From contig JAFVIC010000112.1 of the NCBI GenBank assembly GCA_017477935.1, forward strand, positions 1-64,000: DNA of 64,000 nucleotides, written 5' to 3'. Position numbers and translations under genes: made by a program. The stretch is from Akkermansia sp. Lineage in GTDB: Bacteria; Verrucomicrobiota; Verrucomicrobiia; Verrucomicrobiales; Akkermansiaceae. The notes beneath the pieces are model-generated. The model did not search any database, was not told where the DNA came from, and was given only the letters and a program-made list of their open reading frames with translations. Within the stretch, counting starts at the first letter, position 1, and every line of letters begins with the position of its first letter. Positions 8,639-17,359 of the stretch are shown here, one piece after another.

Positions 8639-11600
8639 TTACTCGGATTTCGGCTCAGAGACAGGCTCTGCCTCGACAGGGAGCACCTCGGGCAGCAATT
8701 TCTCATCACCGGTAGCCATCACACCGGGGTTGGTCTCGCGCTTGATTTTACCCATCACCTTGCGGCGAGGCATGGCCAGTTTCTTCTCAGGCTTCATGCG
8801 CACACCGGGCATGGGTGCGCCGCTCACGCTGGTTTCCATGGGCAGCTCCATCTCAGGCATGGGGAGCTCCGTTGTGGCGGGCATGGGAATTTCAGGCATA
8901 TCGAGCGGCTCAGGGGCAGCAGCGGCGGCCGACTTGGCGCGGGCGGTAATCTGGTTCATCTGCTCACGCAGCATGGAAAGCAGGTCACCGTTGCCGAGAA
9001 TATCAGTCACATCGGCGGACTCTTCCTCGGCGTTGCTGGTGGGCAGCGAGGCGAGGAAGTCCTCGAAGGCATTCAGGTTGGTGGTGCTGCGGAAGAGGTT
9101 GTTGAGAATCTCGAACTGGATGTTGTTCATGAGAGTCTCGAAAATCTCGTAGGCCTCCTTCTTATACTCCACGAGCGGGTCGCGCTGCCCCTGGGCACGC
9201 AGGCGCACGCCTTCGCGCAGGGCGTCCATGTCGGTAATGTGCTGCTGCCAAAGCTTGTCGATAGACTGCAGCATGATGGAACGCTCCATCTGGTCTACAC
9301 GGTCGGGGCGTTCGCCGGCCACCTTCTTCTCGTACATTTCACGCACCTTGTCGATGATAATCTGAGCAGCCTCATCGGGGGATTTGGTGAGGAAATCGGA
9401 ATCAGCCTCGCCCCAGCCGAGGGGGAAGGTCGAGTTGACCCACTGCAGCAGATCTGTACGGCGTACGGTACCGGTGTTATCCTCATTGAGGTAAAGGTCG
9501 CACTTGGTGCGGGTACCCTCTTCAAGCTGTTCATAAATCATCTCGCGGGGTTCTTCGCAGAGCAGAGCCTCGTTGCGCATACCGTAAACGATGGTGCGCT
9601 GCTGGTTCATGACGTCATCATAGTCCAGCACGTGCTTACGCCACATGTAGTTGCGTTGCTCCACGCGTTTCTGGGCACCCTCGATGATTTTGTTCATCAG
9701 GCCGCTTTCCACAGCTTCGCCCTCTTCCATGCCGAAGCGATCCATCACGCGGGTCATACGCTCGCTGCCACCGAAGTTACGCATGAGGTCATCTTCAAAG
9801 GACAGGAAGAACTGCGAGGCACCGGGGTCACCCTGGCGGGAGCAGCGACCACGCAGCTGGCGGTCGATACGGCGGGACTCATAGCGCTCCGTACCCAGTA
9901 CGAACAGACCCCCCAGGCCAGCTACGCCCTCACCCAGTTTAATGTCGGTACCACGACCGGCCATGTTGGTCGACACCGTTACGGCGCCACGCTGGCCGGC
10001 GCGGGCCACGATTTCGGCTTCGCGCTGGTGGTTCTTGGCATTGAGCACCTCGTGGGGAATACGGGCACCGCTGAGCATGCGCGAGAGGGTTTCGGAGGCG
10101 ATCACGCTCGCGGTACCCACCAGCACAGGCTGACCTTTCACGTGCAGCTCCTTAATCTTGGCCACCACGGCATTGAACTTCTCGCGGCGTGTCTTGAAGA
10201 TAAGGTCGTTGAAGTCCTGGCGAATGCAGGGACGGTTCGTGGGAATAGGCAGAACGTCGAGTTTGTAGATATCGTGGAATTCGGCAGCTTCAGTCTCAGC
10301 GGTACCGGTCATACCGGCCAGGCGGGAATACAGGCGGAAGTAGTTCTGAATGGTGATGGTGGCGTAGGTCATGTTTTCGGCCTCGACCTCCACGCCCTCC
10401 TTGGCTTCCACAGCCTGGTGCAGACCTTCACTCCAGCGGCGACCGGGCATTTCACGGCCGGTATTCTGGTCGATGATGATGACCTTGTCATCTTTCACCA
10501 CGTATTCCTTGTCCTTCTCGTAGATGGTGTAGGCCTTCAGCAGCTGGCTGATGGTGTGCAGACGGGCGGCATTTTCGTCCAGGCGCTTAATGAGTGCCCC
10601 CTTGCGAGCCTCGCGCTCACGCTCGGTGAGGGTTTCATCCTCATCGATATTCACGAATTCGGTGCCGAGGTCAGGCAGCACGAACGCCTCGGGCTTGCCG
10701 GGGCTGATAAGCTCGCGCCCCTTCTCCATGAGGTCGGCATCGTGCAGCTTTTCATCCAGACAGAAGTAAAGTTCCTCTTTCAGTTTGAAGAGTTCAAGCT
10801 TGCGGGGATCCTGCAGCAGGAACAGCTCATACTTCTCCACCATGCGGCGCATCTCCACATCCTCCTGAGAGCGCATGTAGGCGCGGTTACGGGGCATACC
10901 GAGCTTCACCTTATACAGGCAGCGGCCGGCAGCGGTGGCGTTACCCTCCTTAGCATACTGTTTCGCCTTGGTCATCAGGCCATTGCAAAGCTCAATCTGA
11001 GCCTTGACCACCTTTTCAATAAGGGGCTTGAGGGTGTCGTACTGCTGCTCGCGCTCGATTACGGCGGGACCGGAAATGATGAGGGGGGTACGAGCCTCAT
11101 CGATAAGGATGGAGTCCACCTCGTCGATGATGGCAAAGTAGTGCCCGCGCTGCACCTGAGCACTGCGGGTGGAGGCCATGCCGTTGTCACGCAGGTAGTC
11201 GAAACCGAACTCGGCGTTGGTGCCGTAGGTGATGTCGCAAGCGTACATCTGTCGGCGCAGGTCATTGGGCATCATGCTCTGAATACAGCCAACCGTCAGG
11301 CCGAGGTATTTGAAGAGCGCGCCCATCCACATGGAGTCACGGCGAGCCAAGTAGTCGTTGACCGTCACAACGTGCACCCCCAGACCGGTCAGGGCATTCA
11401 GATACACCGGCAGCGTAGCCACCAGGGTCTTACCTTCACCGGTAGCCATCTCGGCGATGAACCCGCGGTGCAGCGCGATACCGCCAATCAGCTGCACGTC
11501 AAAGTGTACCATATCCCACTTAATCGGCGTACCGCACACGTCAACCTCCGTACCACACAGGTTGCGGGCGGCGCACTTGGCAACGGCGAAAGCCTCGGGC

Positions 11601-11998
11601 ATAATCTGCTCAAGGTACTTGGCACGCAGCTTGTCAAACTTGGGCTCAATCTCGGCAAATGCCTTCTTACCGATTTCGATTGATTCTGCCGTAGCCTCTA
11701 CCGTGGGCAGTTTGGGGAAAATATCTTTAAGTGCCTCAAAACGGGTATTGAGCACCTCGGCATACTGCTGCAACTCCTCCTGCCCGGCAGCAAGAATCAC
11801 GCCGCGAGTGGGCAAATCGATGGGAGTGAAGCGGTGCAGGTACTTCTGCCACTCAGCTGTTTTACCGACCAGGAAATCGCGGTCTTTGCCCTGCCAGGCG
11901 TTTTCAATTTCGAGCATTTTCTTCACGATAGGGCGCAGCTTGCGCACCTCGCGCTGGTTCTTGGAACCTACGATTTTATTGAGAATCCACTTAATCAT
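8639..11998 (-). CDS. secA: Protein translocase ATPase SecA
   Basis: SecA drives preproteins through SecYEG. At 1119 residues it is longer than E. coli SecA (901). Walker A is MATGEGKT (184-191), followed by DEVDSILIDEARTPL, and later TNMAGRGTDI and the RQLRGRCSRQGDPG helicase motif. The extra length lies in an insertion of roughly 150-200 residues in the motor region after ARTPLIISG and in a Met/Pro/Glu-rich C-terminal tail. The tail lacks the cysteine-rich zinc motif that binds SecB in proteobacteria. The gene has its own promoter and a leader of about 50 nt, unlike most genes here. argA follows on the same strand. Confidence 0.98.
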   Translation of the reverse strand: MIKWILNKIVGSKNQREVRKLRPIVKKMLEIENAWQGKDRDFLVGKTAEWQKYLHRFTPIDLPTRGVILAAGQEELQQYAEVLNTRFEALKDIFPKLPTVEATAESIEIGKKAFAEIEPKFDKLRAKYLEQIMPEAFAVAKCAARNLCGTEVDVCGTPIKWDMVHFDVQLIGGIALHRGFIAEMATGEGKTLVATLPVYLNALTGLGVHVVTVNDYLARRDSMWMGALFKYLGLTVGCIQSMMPNDLRRQMYACDITYGTNAEFGFDYLRDNGMASTRSAQVQRGHYFAIIDEVDSILIDEARTPLIISGPAVIEREQQYDTLKPLIEKVVKAQIELCNGLMTKAKQYAKEGNATAAGRCLYKVKLGMPRNRAYMRSQEDVEMRRMVEKYELFLLQDPRKLELFKLKEELYFCLDEKLHDADLMEKGRELISPGKPEAFVLPDLGTEFVNIDEDETLTEREREARKGALIKRLDENAARLHTISQLLKAYTIYEKDKEYVVKDDKVIIIDQNTGREMPGRRWSEGLHQAVEAKEGVEVEAENMTYATITIQNYFRLYSRLAGMTGTAETEAAEFHDIYKLDVLPIPTNRPCIRQDFNDLIFKTRREKFNAVVAKIKELHVKGQPVLVGTASVIASETLSRMLSGARIPHEVLNAKNHQREAEIVARAGQRGAVTVSTNMAGRGTDIKLGEGVAGLGGLFVLGTERYESRRIDRQLRGRCSRQGDPGASQFFLSFEDDLMRNFGGSERMTRVMDRFGMEEGEAVESGLMNKIIEGAQKRVEQRNYMWRKHVLDYDDVMNQQRTIVYGMRNEALLCEEPREMIYEQLEEGTRTKCDLYLNEDNTGTVRRTDLLQWVNSTFPLGWGEADSDFLTKSPDEAAQIIIDKVREMYEKKVAGERPDRVDQMERSIMLQSIDKLWQQHITDMDALREGVRLRAQGQRDPLVEYKKEAYEIFETLMNNIQFEILNNLFRSTTNLNAFEDFLASLPTSNAEEESADVTDILGNGDLLSMLREQMNQITARAKSAAAAAPEPLDMPEIPMPATTELPMPEMELPMETSVSGAPMPGVRMKPEKKLAMPRRKVMGKIKRETNPGVMATGDEKLLPEVLPVEAEPVSEPKSE

Positions 11999-12056
11999 TA
12001 TCTTTGACGGTTAAAATTGACGGTAAAGCGAGCCCGGGCGGAACACGCGCTCGCTC
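11999..12056 (-). promoter_or_regulatory. secA 5' leader with hairpin
   Basis: 58 bp separate the -10 box from the secA ATG. Within it AGCGAGC (12049-12055 read on the minus strand) can pair with GCTCGCT (12027-12033) around a 15-nt loop. Near the start codon the plus-strand heptamer TTGACGG occurs twice (12004-12010 and 12017-12023). There is no Shine-Dalgarno sequence before the ATG. A regulatory role is inferred only. Confidence 0.4.
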
Positions 12057-12085
12057 ATTCTAGCATATCAAGCCTGCTCTGGCAA
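12057..12085 (-). promoter_or_regulatory. secA promoter
   Basis: On the minus strand: TTGCCA (12080-12085), a 17-bp spacer and TAGAAT (12057-12062). Confidence 0.7.
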
Positions 12086-12181
12086 GCTTAACACCGGATT
12101 TCACAGTGCCATGTTGTGTCATGGTAAACGGCCAGCTGACAACATAATTCCCACCAAAGCTGTGCATTTTGCATTTTTTGC

Positions 12182-12210
12182 TTGCGGTGAAGAGTTCTGA
12201 AAGCTAGAAT
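12182..12210 (+). promoter_or_regulatory. Promoter of the PA14-like protein gene
   Basis: TTGCGG (12182-12187), a 17-bp spacer and TAGAAT (12205-12210). The ATG follows after 7 bp, so the transcript should be leaderless. Confidence 0.7.
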
Positions 12211-12217
12211 ACGGGGC

Positions 12218-13399
12218 ATGAAAAAGTCCGTTTGCACCGCCTGTACCGCCCTGCTTTTCAGCCTGCTGAGTGCCACTCCGGCCTGCGCTGACTGGGGAAA
12301 TTTATGGGAAGAAACGAAGAAACTGGAGCAAGATGCACGCAAACTGGGGCAGCAAACCCGCGATTTCGGCGTGCAGGCTTGGCAGGAAGCTCAGCGCGGA
12401 TGGGATGCTCTCGATATCAACGGCACTCTACAGGCAGCTTTCGGCAGCGATGTGAATGAACAGTCTGCCCTTGTGGGTAGGTTCTACGATTTGAAACAGC
12501 CGGTGGATGGCAAATCCCGCCCCTTGCGTCGGCAACAGGTAGTGGAGCTTTTCCGGCAATTTGACGACAAGAAGTGGGACAGCAAGCTCTTCGAAGGTTA
12601 CTACTCACCGAAAGTGAAACTCTATGCCCCCTACTTCTACCTGCCGCGCTGCAAAGCCGAGTATGGCCCCGAAGCGTTCCAGTGTAATGAAAAGGAAGGC
12701 AAACCTCGCGTACGCCCCTCGGATTGGGTGGTGATTTACCGAGGAGTAGTCACCGCGCCGGAGAGCGGCACATTCCGTTTTGCCGGTATGGGCGATGACG
12801 TGCTGATGGTGCGATTCAACAACAAGCTCGTGCTGGAAAGTGGCTGGAGCATACCCACCCGCGGCAGCATGACCCTGGGAACCGACAAGGGCTACCAGCA
12901 CGAACTCAGCTCGCGCAAGGGAGGCCGCGCACTTTACCGGTACAAAACGACGCCGCACTGGAACCGCATGCTCGGCGGCATACCCACCGGCACCCCCTTC
13001 AAGGTACAGAAAGGCAAGAAATACCCTATCGAGATTCTCGTGTCTGAAATCCCGGGCAATGAGTTCGGCTTCTGCCTGCTGCTCGAAGAACTGAAGAATG
13101 GTAAAAAGGCACCTTACGGTACCTACGAACCGAATGAATCGCCCACGCTGCACCTTTTCCGAACCAACAAATCACTCCCCGAACCGGAGCGTATCAAAAA
13201 AGCCCTCACCGTCGGAGGTAAAAACTACACCGTCAATGGCAATATGGAAGGCCCGCCCTTCCGCAAAGACAGCCTCATCTGGGAAGTTGACTTCGCCGAG
13301 GCCGAAAAACGCGGACTCTTTGACCGAATCTTCGGTAAAATAACCGGCAGCGACAAAGATACCGCCATGGGAACTTCGCGCAAAAACGACGAGGGCTAA
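12218..13399 (+). CDS. Secreted protein with PA14-like domain
   Basis: 393 residues with a signal peptide (cleavage probably after TPACA near residue 25), so exported. A helical, charged segment follows (KKLEQDARKLGQQTRDFG). The middle, about residues 160-260, resembles a PA14-type beta-sandwich: VIYRGVVTAPESGTFRF, GMGDDVLMVRFNNKLVLES, then GWSIPTRG. PA14 domains often bind carbohydrate or form part of adhesins and glycosidases. No catalytic domain is attached. It stands alone with its own promoter. The domain call rests on the shape of the motif, so confidence in the gene is high and in its function low. Confidence 0.7.
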   Translation: MKKSVCTACTALLFSLLSATPACADWGNLWEETKKLEQDARKLGQQTRDFGVQAWQEAQRGWDALDINGTLQAAFGSDVNEQSALVGRFYDLKQPVDGKSRPLRRQQVVELFRQFDDKKWDSKLFEGYYSPKVKLYAPYFYLPRCKAEYGPEAFQCNEKEGKPRVRPSDWVVIYRGVVTAPESGTFRFAGMGDDVLMVRFNNKLVLESGWSIPTRGSMTLGTDKGYQHELSSRKGGRALYRYKTTPHWNRMLGGIPTGTPFKVQKGKKYPIEILVSEIPGNEFGFCLLLEELKNGKKAPYGTYEPNESPTLHLFRTNKSLPEPERIKKALTVGGKNYTVNGNMEGPPFRKDSLIWEVDFAEAEKRGLFDRIFGKITGSDKDTAMGTSRKNDEG

Positions 13400-13500
13400 A
13401 GCAAGAACTCACTATTTGCACAGGAACAATCTTAGAATGCTTTTTGTTATCTACCACGGGTACTATTACGCCGCCCATAAAGCAAATTAGAATTTAAAGA

Positions 13501-13528
13501 TTGACACTCAGGAAAAATTTGTTAAATT
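13501..13528 (+). promoter_or_regulatory. Promoter of the first ATPase-nuclease pair
   Basis: TTGACA (13501-13506), a 16-bp spacer and TAAATT (13523-13528), 24 bp before the ATG. An AGGAG at 13529-13533 is too far from the ATG to act as a ribosome site. Confidence 0.5.
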
Positions 13529-13552
13529 AGGAGAAATCAACCATATATTCTA

Positions 13553-14587
13553 ATGATAGAATCAGTGCATCTACGAAATTACGGCAAAATAACAGATTTG
13601 CAAGCAAACTCGTTGGGTAAAATTAATCTGATAGTGGGAACCAACGGCTGCGGCAAAACTTTTCTTCTCAAATCGCTCTATACAGCCATCAAATCCGTCG
13701 AAGAGCTGGGACGTGGAGATGACGTACGCAATATAGTGGATATTTTATCCGAGCGTTTACGCTGGTGCTTTCAAACTAAGAAGTTAGGAGATCTTGTTAA
13801 AAAAGGAACGAAAGAACATCTGGCATTTGACATGTCGTGTGGTGCTGGAAAAATAATTTCATACACTTTCAGCAACTCAACTGAAGTTAAGGTTAACCAT
13901 GTAGTTTGCACCCATCCCCCCAGAAATGAAAACTCCATATTTCTTCCAGCCAAGGAAGTCCTTAGTCTATACAACATTATCAATGAATACAGCCGCATAC
14001 AAAAAAGATTCGGATTTGACAGCACATATTCAGATTTGATAGAAGCACTATCAATCGCCCCTCACAGAGGGAAAAATTATAAAGTTTTCAGCCTTGCCAG
14101 AGAATCACTTTTCAAATTGCTGGGAGGAAAAGCCGATTTTGACAGTAAGAAAAACGAATGGTACTATAAAGAGGGAAGTATGAAATTCCCTATTGGCAGT
14201 GCCTCTGAAGGCGTTAAAAAGTTATCTATACTTGACCGACTGTTGGCAAATGGGTACCTGAGCCGTGATTCTGTTATTTTTATCGACGAATTAGAATCCG
14301 CACTGCACCCCCGTGCGATAAGCGAATTCATCAAGTTGATAGCCGAAATGGCAGAACAAATGAACATACAATTTTTCATTTCCACCCACTCGTATCACGT
14401 TGTCAAAAGTCTCCACCTTGTGGCAGTTAAGAAAAATATTCCCACGCCTTTTATATCTTTTGAAAAGGACGAGGAAAACAACGCGGTCTACAAAGTTGCA
14501 GACTTGCGTGATGAAGTTCCGGATAATCCGATTATTCTGGAGTCGATTCGTATATTTGAAGAAGAAATGGAATTAGCTTTCCAATGA
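13553..14587 (+). CDS. ABC-type/OLD-like AAA ATPase, first copy
   Basis: A 344-residue ATPase of the AAA_15/AAA_21 type (SMC/OLD-like head). Walker A is GTNGCGKT near residue 30. An ABC-like signature (SASEGVKKLS) precedes Walker B (SVIFIDELESALHP), and the switch histidine is in FFISTHSYHVV. A motif FLPAKEVLSLY in the middle is shared with the ATPase at 41853-42941. There is no TOPRIM or other nuclease domain. The stop overlaps the start of the next gene by 4 bp (ATGA), so the two are translated together. The DNA is clearly AT-richer than the flanking host genes, which suggests acquisition. A role in DNA processing or phage defence is inferred. Confidence 0.85.
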   Translation: MIESVHLRNYGKITDLQANSLGKINLIVGTNGCGKTFLLKSLYTAIKSVEELGRGDDVRNIVDILSERLRWCFQTKKLGDLVKKGTKEHLAFDMSCGAGKIISYTFSNSTEVKVNHVVCTHPPRNENSIFLPAKEVLSLYNIINEYSRIQKRFGFDSTYSDLIEALSIAPHRGKNYKVFSLARESLFKLLGGKADFDSKKNEWYYKEGSMKFPIGSASEGVKKLSILDRLLANGYLSRDSVIFIDELESALHPRAISEFIKLIAEMAEQMNIQFFISTHSYHVVKSLHLVAVKKNIPTPFISFEKDEENNAVYKVADLRDEVPDNPIILESIRIFEEEMELAFQ

Positions 14588-15108
14588 CGCATATAACGGA
14601 ATCATCAATGACGTTCGGCCCCCTCAGGCGAGAGCATTTATTTCACGTCGAAGAATCAGAGGGGTACTCCATGTTGCGCGAAAAAGGGCTGAAAACAGTA
14701 GAGTTCATTTACTACAACCCCGAAAGTTTAAAACTTATTTTCCTCGAAGCGAAAACGAGTTTTTCCAACCCGGATTCCGATAGCAGCAAAAACTTCGAGG
14801 CAAACATTGACGAAATCGTTGAAAAATTCAGCGATGCTTTAGATTTATACCTTCACCAGCTTATCCATAAAAAAACAGATAACCTTTTTAACACTATCGA
14901 TTACAACTCGGTAGAAATCAGATTTTTCCTTGTTGTCAAAATCGCGAAAAGAGATTGGATAAAAAACATACATGACGCTCTAAATGTTCGCTTGCAAAAA
15001 CTAAGCAAAATAAAGCATTTATGGAAACCTCGCCTCAGCGTTTTCAATGAAGAATTGGCTCGTAAGTGGAAATTACTTCAAGATTCGGGCGATTCATTCT
15101 GGCAATAA
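14584..15108 (+). CDS. Putative PD-(D/E)XK nuclease-like partner, first copy
   Basis: 174 residues with no recognised family name. Residues 40-57 look like a PD-(D/E)XK core: an acidic residue (E40), a turn (YYNPESLK), a hydrophobic strand, then EAK (55-57). The spacing of 15 residues between the acid and ExK equals that of the partner at 42944-43714. A helical part (VEKFSDALDLYLHQLI) and a strand (VEIRFFLVVKIAK) follow, also matching the other copy in order. It overlaps the ATPase gene by 4 bp and is AT-rich like it. Nuclease activity is inferred from the motif only, and the first acidic position is Glu rather than the usual Asp. Confidence 0.65.
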   Translation: MTHITESSMTFGPLRREHLFHVEESEGYSMLREKGLKTVEFIYYNPESLKLIFLEAKTSFSNPDSDSSKNFEANIDEIVEKFSDALDLYLHQLIHKKTDNLFNTIDYNSVEIRFFLVVKIAKRDWIKNIHDALNVRLQKLSKIKHLWKPRLSVFNEELARKWKLLQDSGDSFWQ

Positions 15109-15163
15109 CAATGCCGAGAATCAATTTTCTGTGGCATTTTTGGGCGAATTCGTTTATTTCTCC

Positions 15164-15192
15164 TTGCAATGGTAGGAATAGCGTGATACCAT
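15164..15192 (+). promoter_or_regulatory. Probable metY promoter
   Basis: TTGCAA (15164-15169), a 17-bp spacer and TACCAT (15187-15192). The -10 box covers an in-frame ATG at 15191, which therefore cannot be the start if this promoter is used. The next ATG is at 15221. Confidence 0.45.
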
Positions 15193-15220
15193 GCCGCAGC
15201 AATCACCAAACACAAGCAAT

Positions 15221-16498
15221 ATGAACAGAGACACCATTTGCGTACAGAGCGGTTGGCAGCCCAAAAAGGGCGAGGCCCGTGTGCTGCCGATATTCCAGTC
15301 CACCACCTTCAAGTACGAGACGAGCGACCAGATGGCGCGCCTGTTCGACCTTGAGGAAGCAGGCTTCTTCTATACCCGCCTGCAAAACCCGACCAATGAG
15401 TGCGTGGCGAAGAAAATCGCGGAACTCGAAGGCGGTGTGGCAGCCATTCTGACCTCCTCGGGTCAGGCGGCTTCCTTCTACTCCATCTTCAACATCTGCG
15501 AGGCCGGCGACCACTTCATTTCGACCAGCGCCATCTACGGCGGCACCTTCAACCTGTTTGCCGTCACCTTCAAGAAGCTGGGTATCGAGGTCACCTTCGT
15601 GGACCAGGATGCCCCCGAGGAGGAAATCCAGAAAGCATTCCGCCCGAACACCAAGTGCGTGTTCTCGGAGACTATCTCCAACCCCTCTCTGCAGGTGCTT
15701 GACATCCGCAAGATGGCCGACATCGCCCACAAGAACGGCGTGCCGCTTATCGTGGACAACACTTTTGCCACCCCCATGAACTGCCGTCCCTTCGAGCACG
15801 GTGCCGATATAGTCATGCACTCCACCACCAAGTACATGGATGGCCACGCCACACAAGTAGGCGGTGTTGTGGTAGACAGCGGCAACTTCGACTGGGCTGC
15901 ACATGCCGACAAGTTCCCGGGGCTCACGCAGCCTGATGATTCCTACCACGGTTTGGTGTACACCGAGGCATTCGGCAAGGGTGCCTATATCACCAAGTGC
16001 ACGGTGCAACTCATGCGCGATTTGGGCTCCATCCCCTCGCCGATGAATGCCTTCCTGCTCAACCTGGGGCTTGAGACCCTACACCTGCGTGTACCCCGCC
16101 ACTGCGAAAACGCGCAGAAAGTCGCCGAGTTCCTCGAAGCACAGGAAGATGTGGCCTGGATTAACTTTGCCGGTCTTCCGTCCAACAAGTATTACGAGCT
16201 GGCACAGCGTCAGTTCGATGGCGGGCGCACCTGCGGTGTGGTAACCTTCGGCATAAAGGGCGGCCGCGAGCGCGCCATCAAGTTCATGGACAGCCTGAAA
16301 CTCACGGCCATTGTTACCCATGTGGCGGATGCCCGCACCTGTGTGCTGCACCCCGCCAGTCATACCCACCGCCAGCTCAGCGATGAGCAGCTGATAGAAG
16401 CCGGGGTGAAACCCGACCTCATCCGCTACTCCGTGGGCATTGAGGCGGCGGAGGATATCATCGCTGACCTGAAGCAGGCCTTCGAGGCGATTCGCTAA
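15221..16498 (+). CDS. metY: O-acetylhomoserine sulfhydrylase-like PLP enzyme
   Basis: A 425-residue enzyme of the Cys/Met metabolism PLP family. MetY makes homocysteine from O-acetylhomoserine and sulfide for methionine synthesis. The N-terminus (SGWQPKKGEARVLPIFQSTTF) and the PLP lysine in HSTTKYMDGH (about residue 204) are typical, with SSGQAA and YGGTFNLF around the cofactor. An ATG 30 bp upstream adds ten Ser/Asn/Pro-rich residues not expected in the family and lies inside the predicted -10 box, so the later ATG was chosen. Within this family, cystathionine gamma-synthase or methionine gamma-lyase activity cannot be excluded from sequence alone. Confidence 0.88.
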   Translation: MNRDTICVQSGWQPKKGEARVLPIFQSTTFKYETSDQMARLFDLEEAGFFYTRLQNPTNECVAKKIAELEGGVAAILTSSGQAASFYSIFNICEAGDHFISTSAIYGGTFNLFAVTFKKLGIEVTFVDQDAPEEEIQKAFRPNTKCVFSETISNPSLQVLDIRKMADIAHKNGVPLIVDNTFATPMNCRPFEHGADIVMHSTTKYMDGHATQVGGVVVDSGNFDWAAHADKFPGLTQPDDSYHGLVYTEAFGKGAYITKCTVQLMRDLGSIPSPMNAFLLNLGLETLHLRVPRHCENAQKVAEFLEAQEDVAWINFAGLPSNKYYELAQRQFDGGRTCGVVTFGIKGGRERAIKFMDSLKLTAIVTHVADARTCVLHPASHTHRQLSDEQLIEAGVKPDLIRYSVGIEAAEDIIADLKQAFEAIR

Positions 16499-16516
16499 TA
16501 CACCTTCACCCGGTTC

Positions 16517-16551
16517 AAAAAAAGCCGCAACGTGTTCGTTGCGGCTTTTTT
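16517..16551 (+). terminator. Bidirectional terminator between metY and the FHA gene
   Basis: A long perfect stem (AAAGCCGCAACG / CGTTGCGGCTTT) with loop TGTT, flanked by A-run and T-run. It can serve metY on the plus strand and the convergent FHA gene on the minus strand. Confidence 0.9.
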
Positions 16552-16579
16552 CATAAGCTTGTTTGCAAGTAATCAGGCA

Positions 16580-17308
16580 CTAGTCCACGGGTAACATATA
16601 CTCGACCCACAACGGCACCTCACCCAGGGTCAGCACGGAGCTATCCGGCAGCGGAGTCTGCGGGCTGTAAACATCTATCTGCACATCATTAATAAACACA
16701 CCGTTCATTGACTGCAAATCTGTCACAACCAAACCACCTACACCGATTTCAAGGCGGGCATGCATGCGGGAGACACTCTCATCTGCCAGGACCAAATCAC
16801 ACATCCCCTGCTCTCGCCCAATCACCACACCGCCATCAGCAACAAGAGCGCTGAATGGGATATCGTGCTCCCAAGGAGAGCCATCTATCAACAGCCCGAA
16901 AAGTCGCAAACTACCGGACAAAGTCCTGCGAGCCGCAGCGGTTGAAGGCACATACGCCGGGTCGGCACAGCGGCAGGCCGCCGGAAAGCCACCGCCTAAC
17001 GCCCACTTGCGACGCAGCACATCATGCAACGGCAAAGGTTGCAGCAATACCCCGGGGCGCGCGCCGACAACACCGGCACGTTGCCTCCCCATCTCGCTGA
17101 CTGGCAGAATTCGGTTCGGGCAAGGCCCCTCTGACCGCAACCGTTCACCGTCCCCCTCACCGGCCAGCCCTTTGCACCTGCGAGTCAACGCATGAGTACG
17201 GGCAACAGATAGCGCAGCCTGTACAGCCGTCAGCTCGGCCCGAAGAGCAGCACAGCGCACCTCCAGGTCTTCGATAGTTGTTTCAGGGTCTGTTCTACCG
17301 GTTCCCAT
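16580..17308 (-). CDS. FHA-domain protein
   Basis: 242 residues. The C-terminal part (about 150-235) is a forkhead-associated domain with the phosphothreonine-pocket motifs GREQGMCDLVL, SVSRMHARL and DLQSMNGVFIND. FHA domains bind phosphothreonine peptides. The N-terminus has a coiled-coil-like helix (IEDLEVRCAALRAELTAV) and then a low-complexity Arg/Gly/Pro-rich linker. There is no signal peptide or membrane segment, so it is cytoplasmic. No Ser/Thr kinase or secretion system is adjacent, so the partner is unknown. The start is supported by a promoter 9 bp upstream. Confidence 0.85.
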   Translation of the reverse strand: MGTGRTDPETTIEDLEVRCAALRAELTAVQAALSVARTHALTRRCKGLAGEGDGERLRSEGPCPNRILPVSEMGRQRAGVVGARPGVLLQPLPLHDVLRRKWALGGGFPAACRCADPAYVPSTAAARRTLSGSLRLFGLLIDGSPWEHDIPFSALVADGGVVIGREQGMCDLVLADESVSRMHARLEIGVGGLVVTDLQSMNGVFINDVQIDVYSPQTPLPDSSVLTLGEVPLWVEYMLPVD

Positions 17309-17317
17309 GCGCGGTAA

Positions 17318-17346
17318 ATGTTAACATATCGCACACGGAAGGACAA
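17318..17346 (-). promoter_or_regulatory. Promoter of the FHA gene
   Basis: On the minus strand: TTGTCC (17341-17346), a 17-bp spacer and TAACAT (17318-17323), 9 bp before the start. Confidence 0.55.
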
Positions 17347-17359
17347 TCAAAAAAGTACC

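Noticed and set aside
8594..11683. A 1029-codon open frame on the strand opposite secA
   Set aside because: It mirrors the secA frame; the product is His/Gly/Ala/Leu-rich without domains. Such long antisense frames result from GC-rich codon use.
13438..13491. A 17-codon frame (ATG to TAG) before the first ATPase gene
   Set aside because: Too short, no partner elements, and its ATG overlaps a -10-like box.
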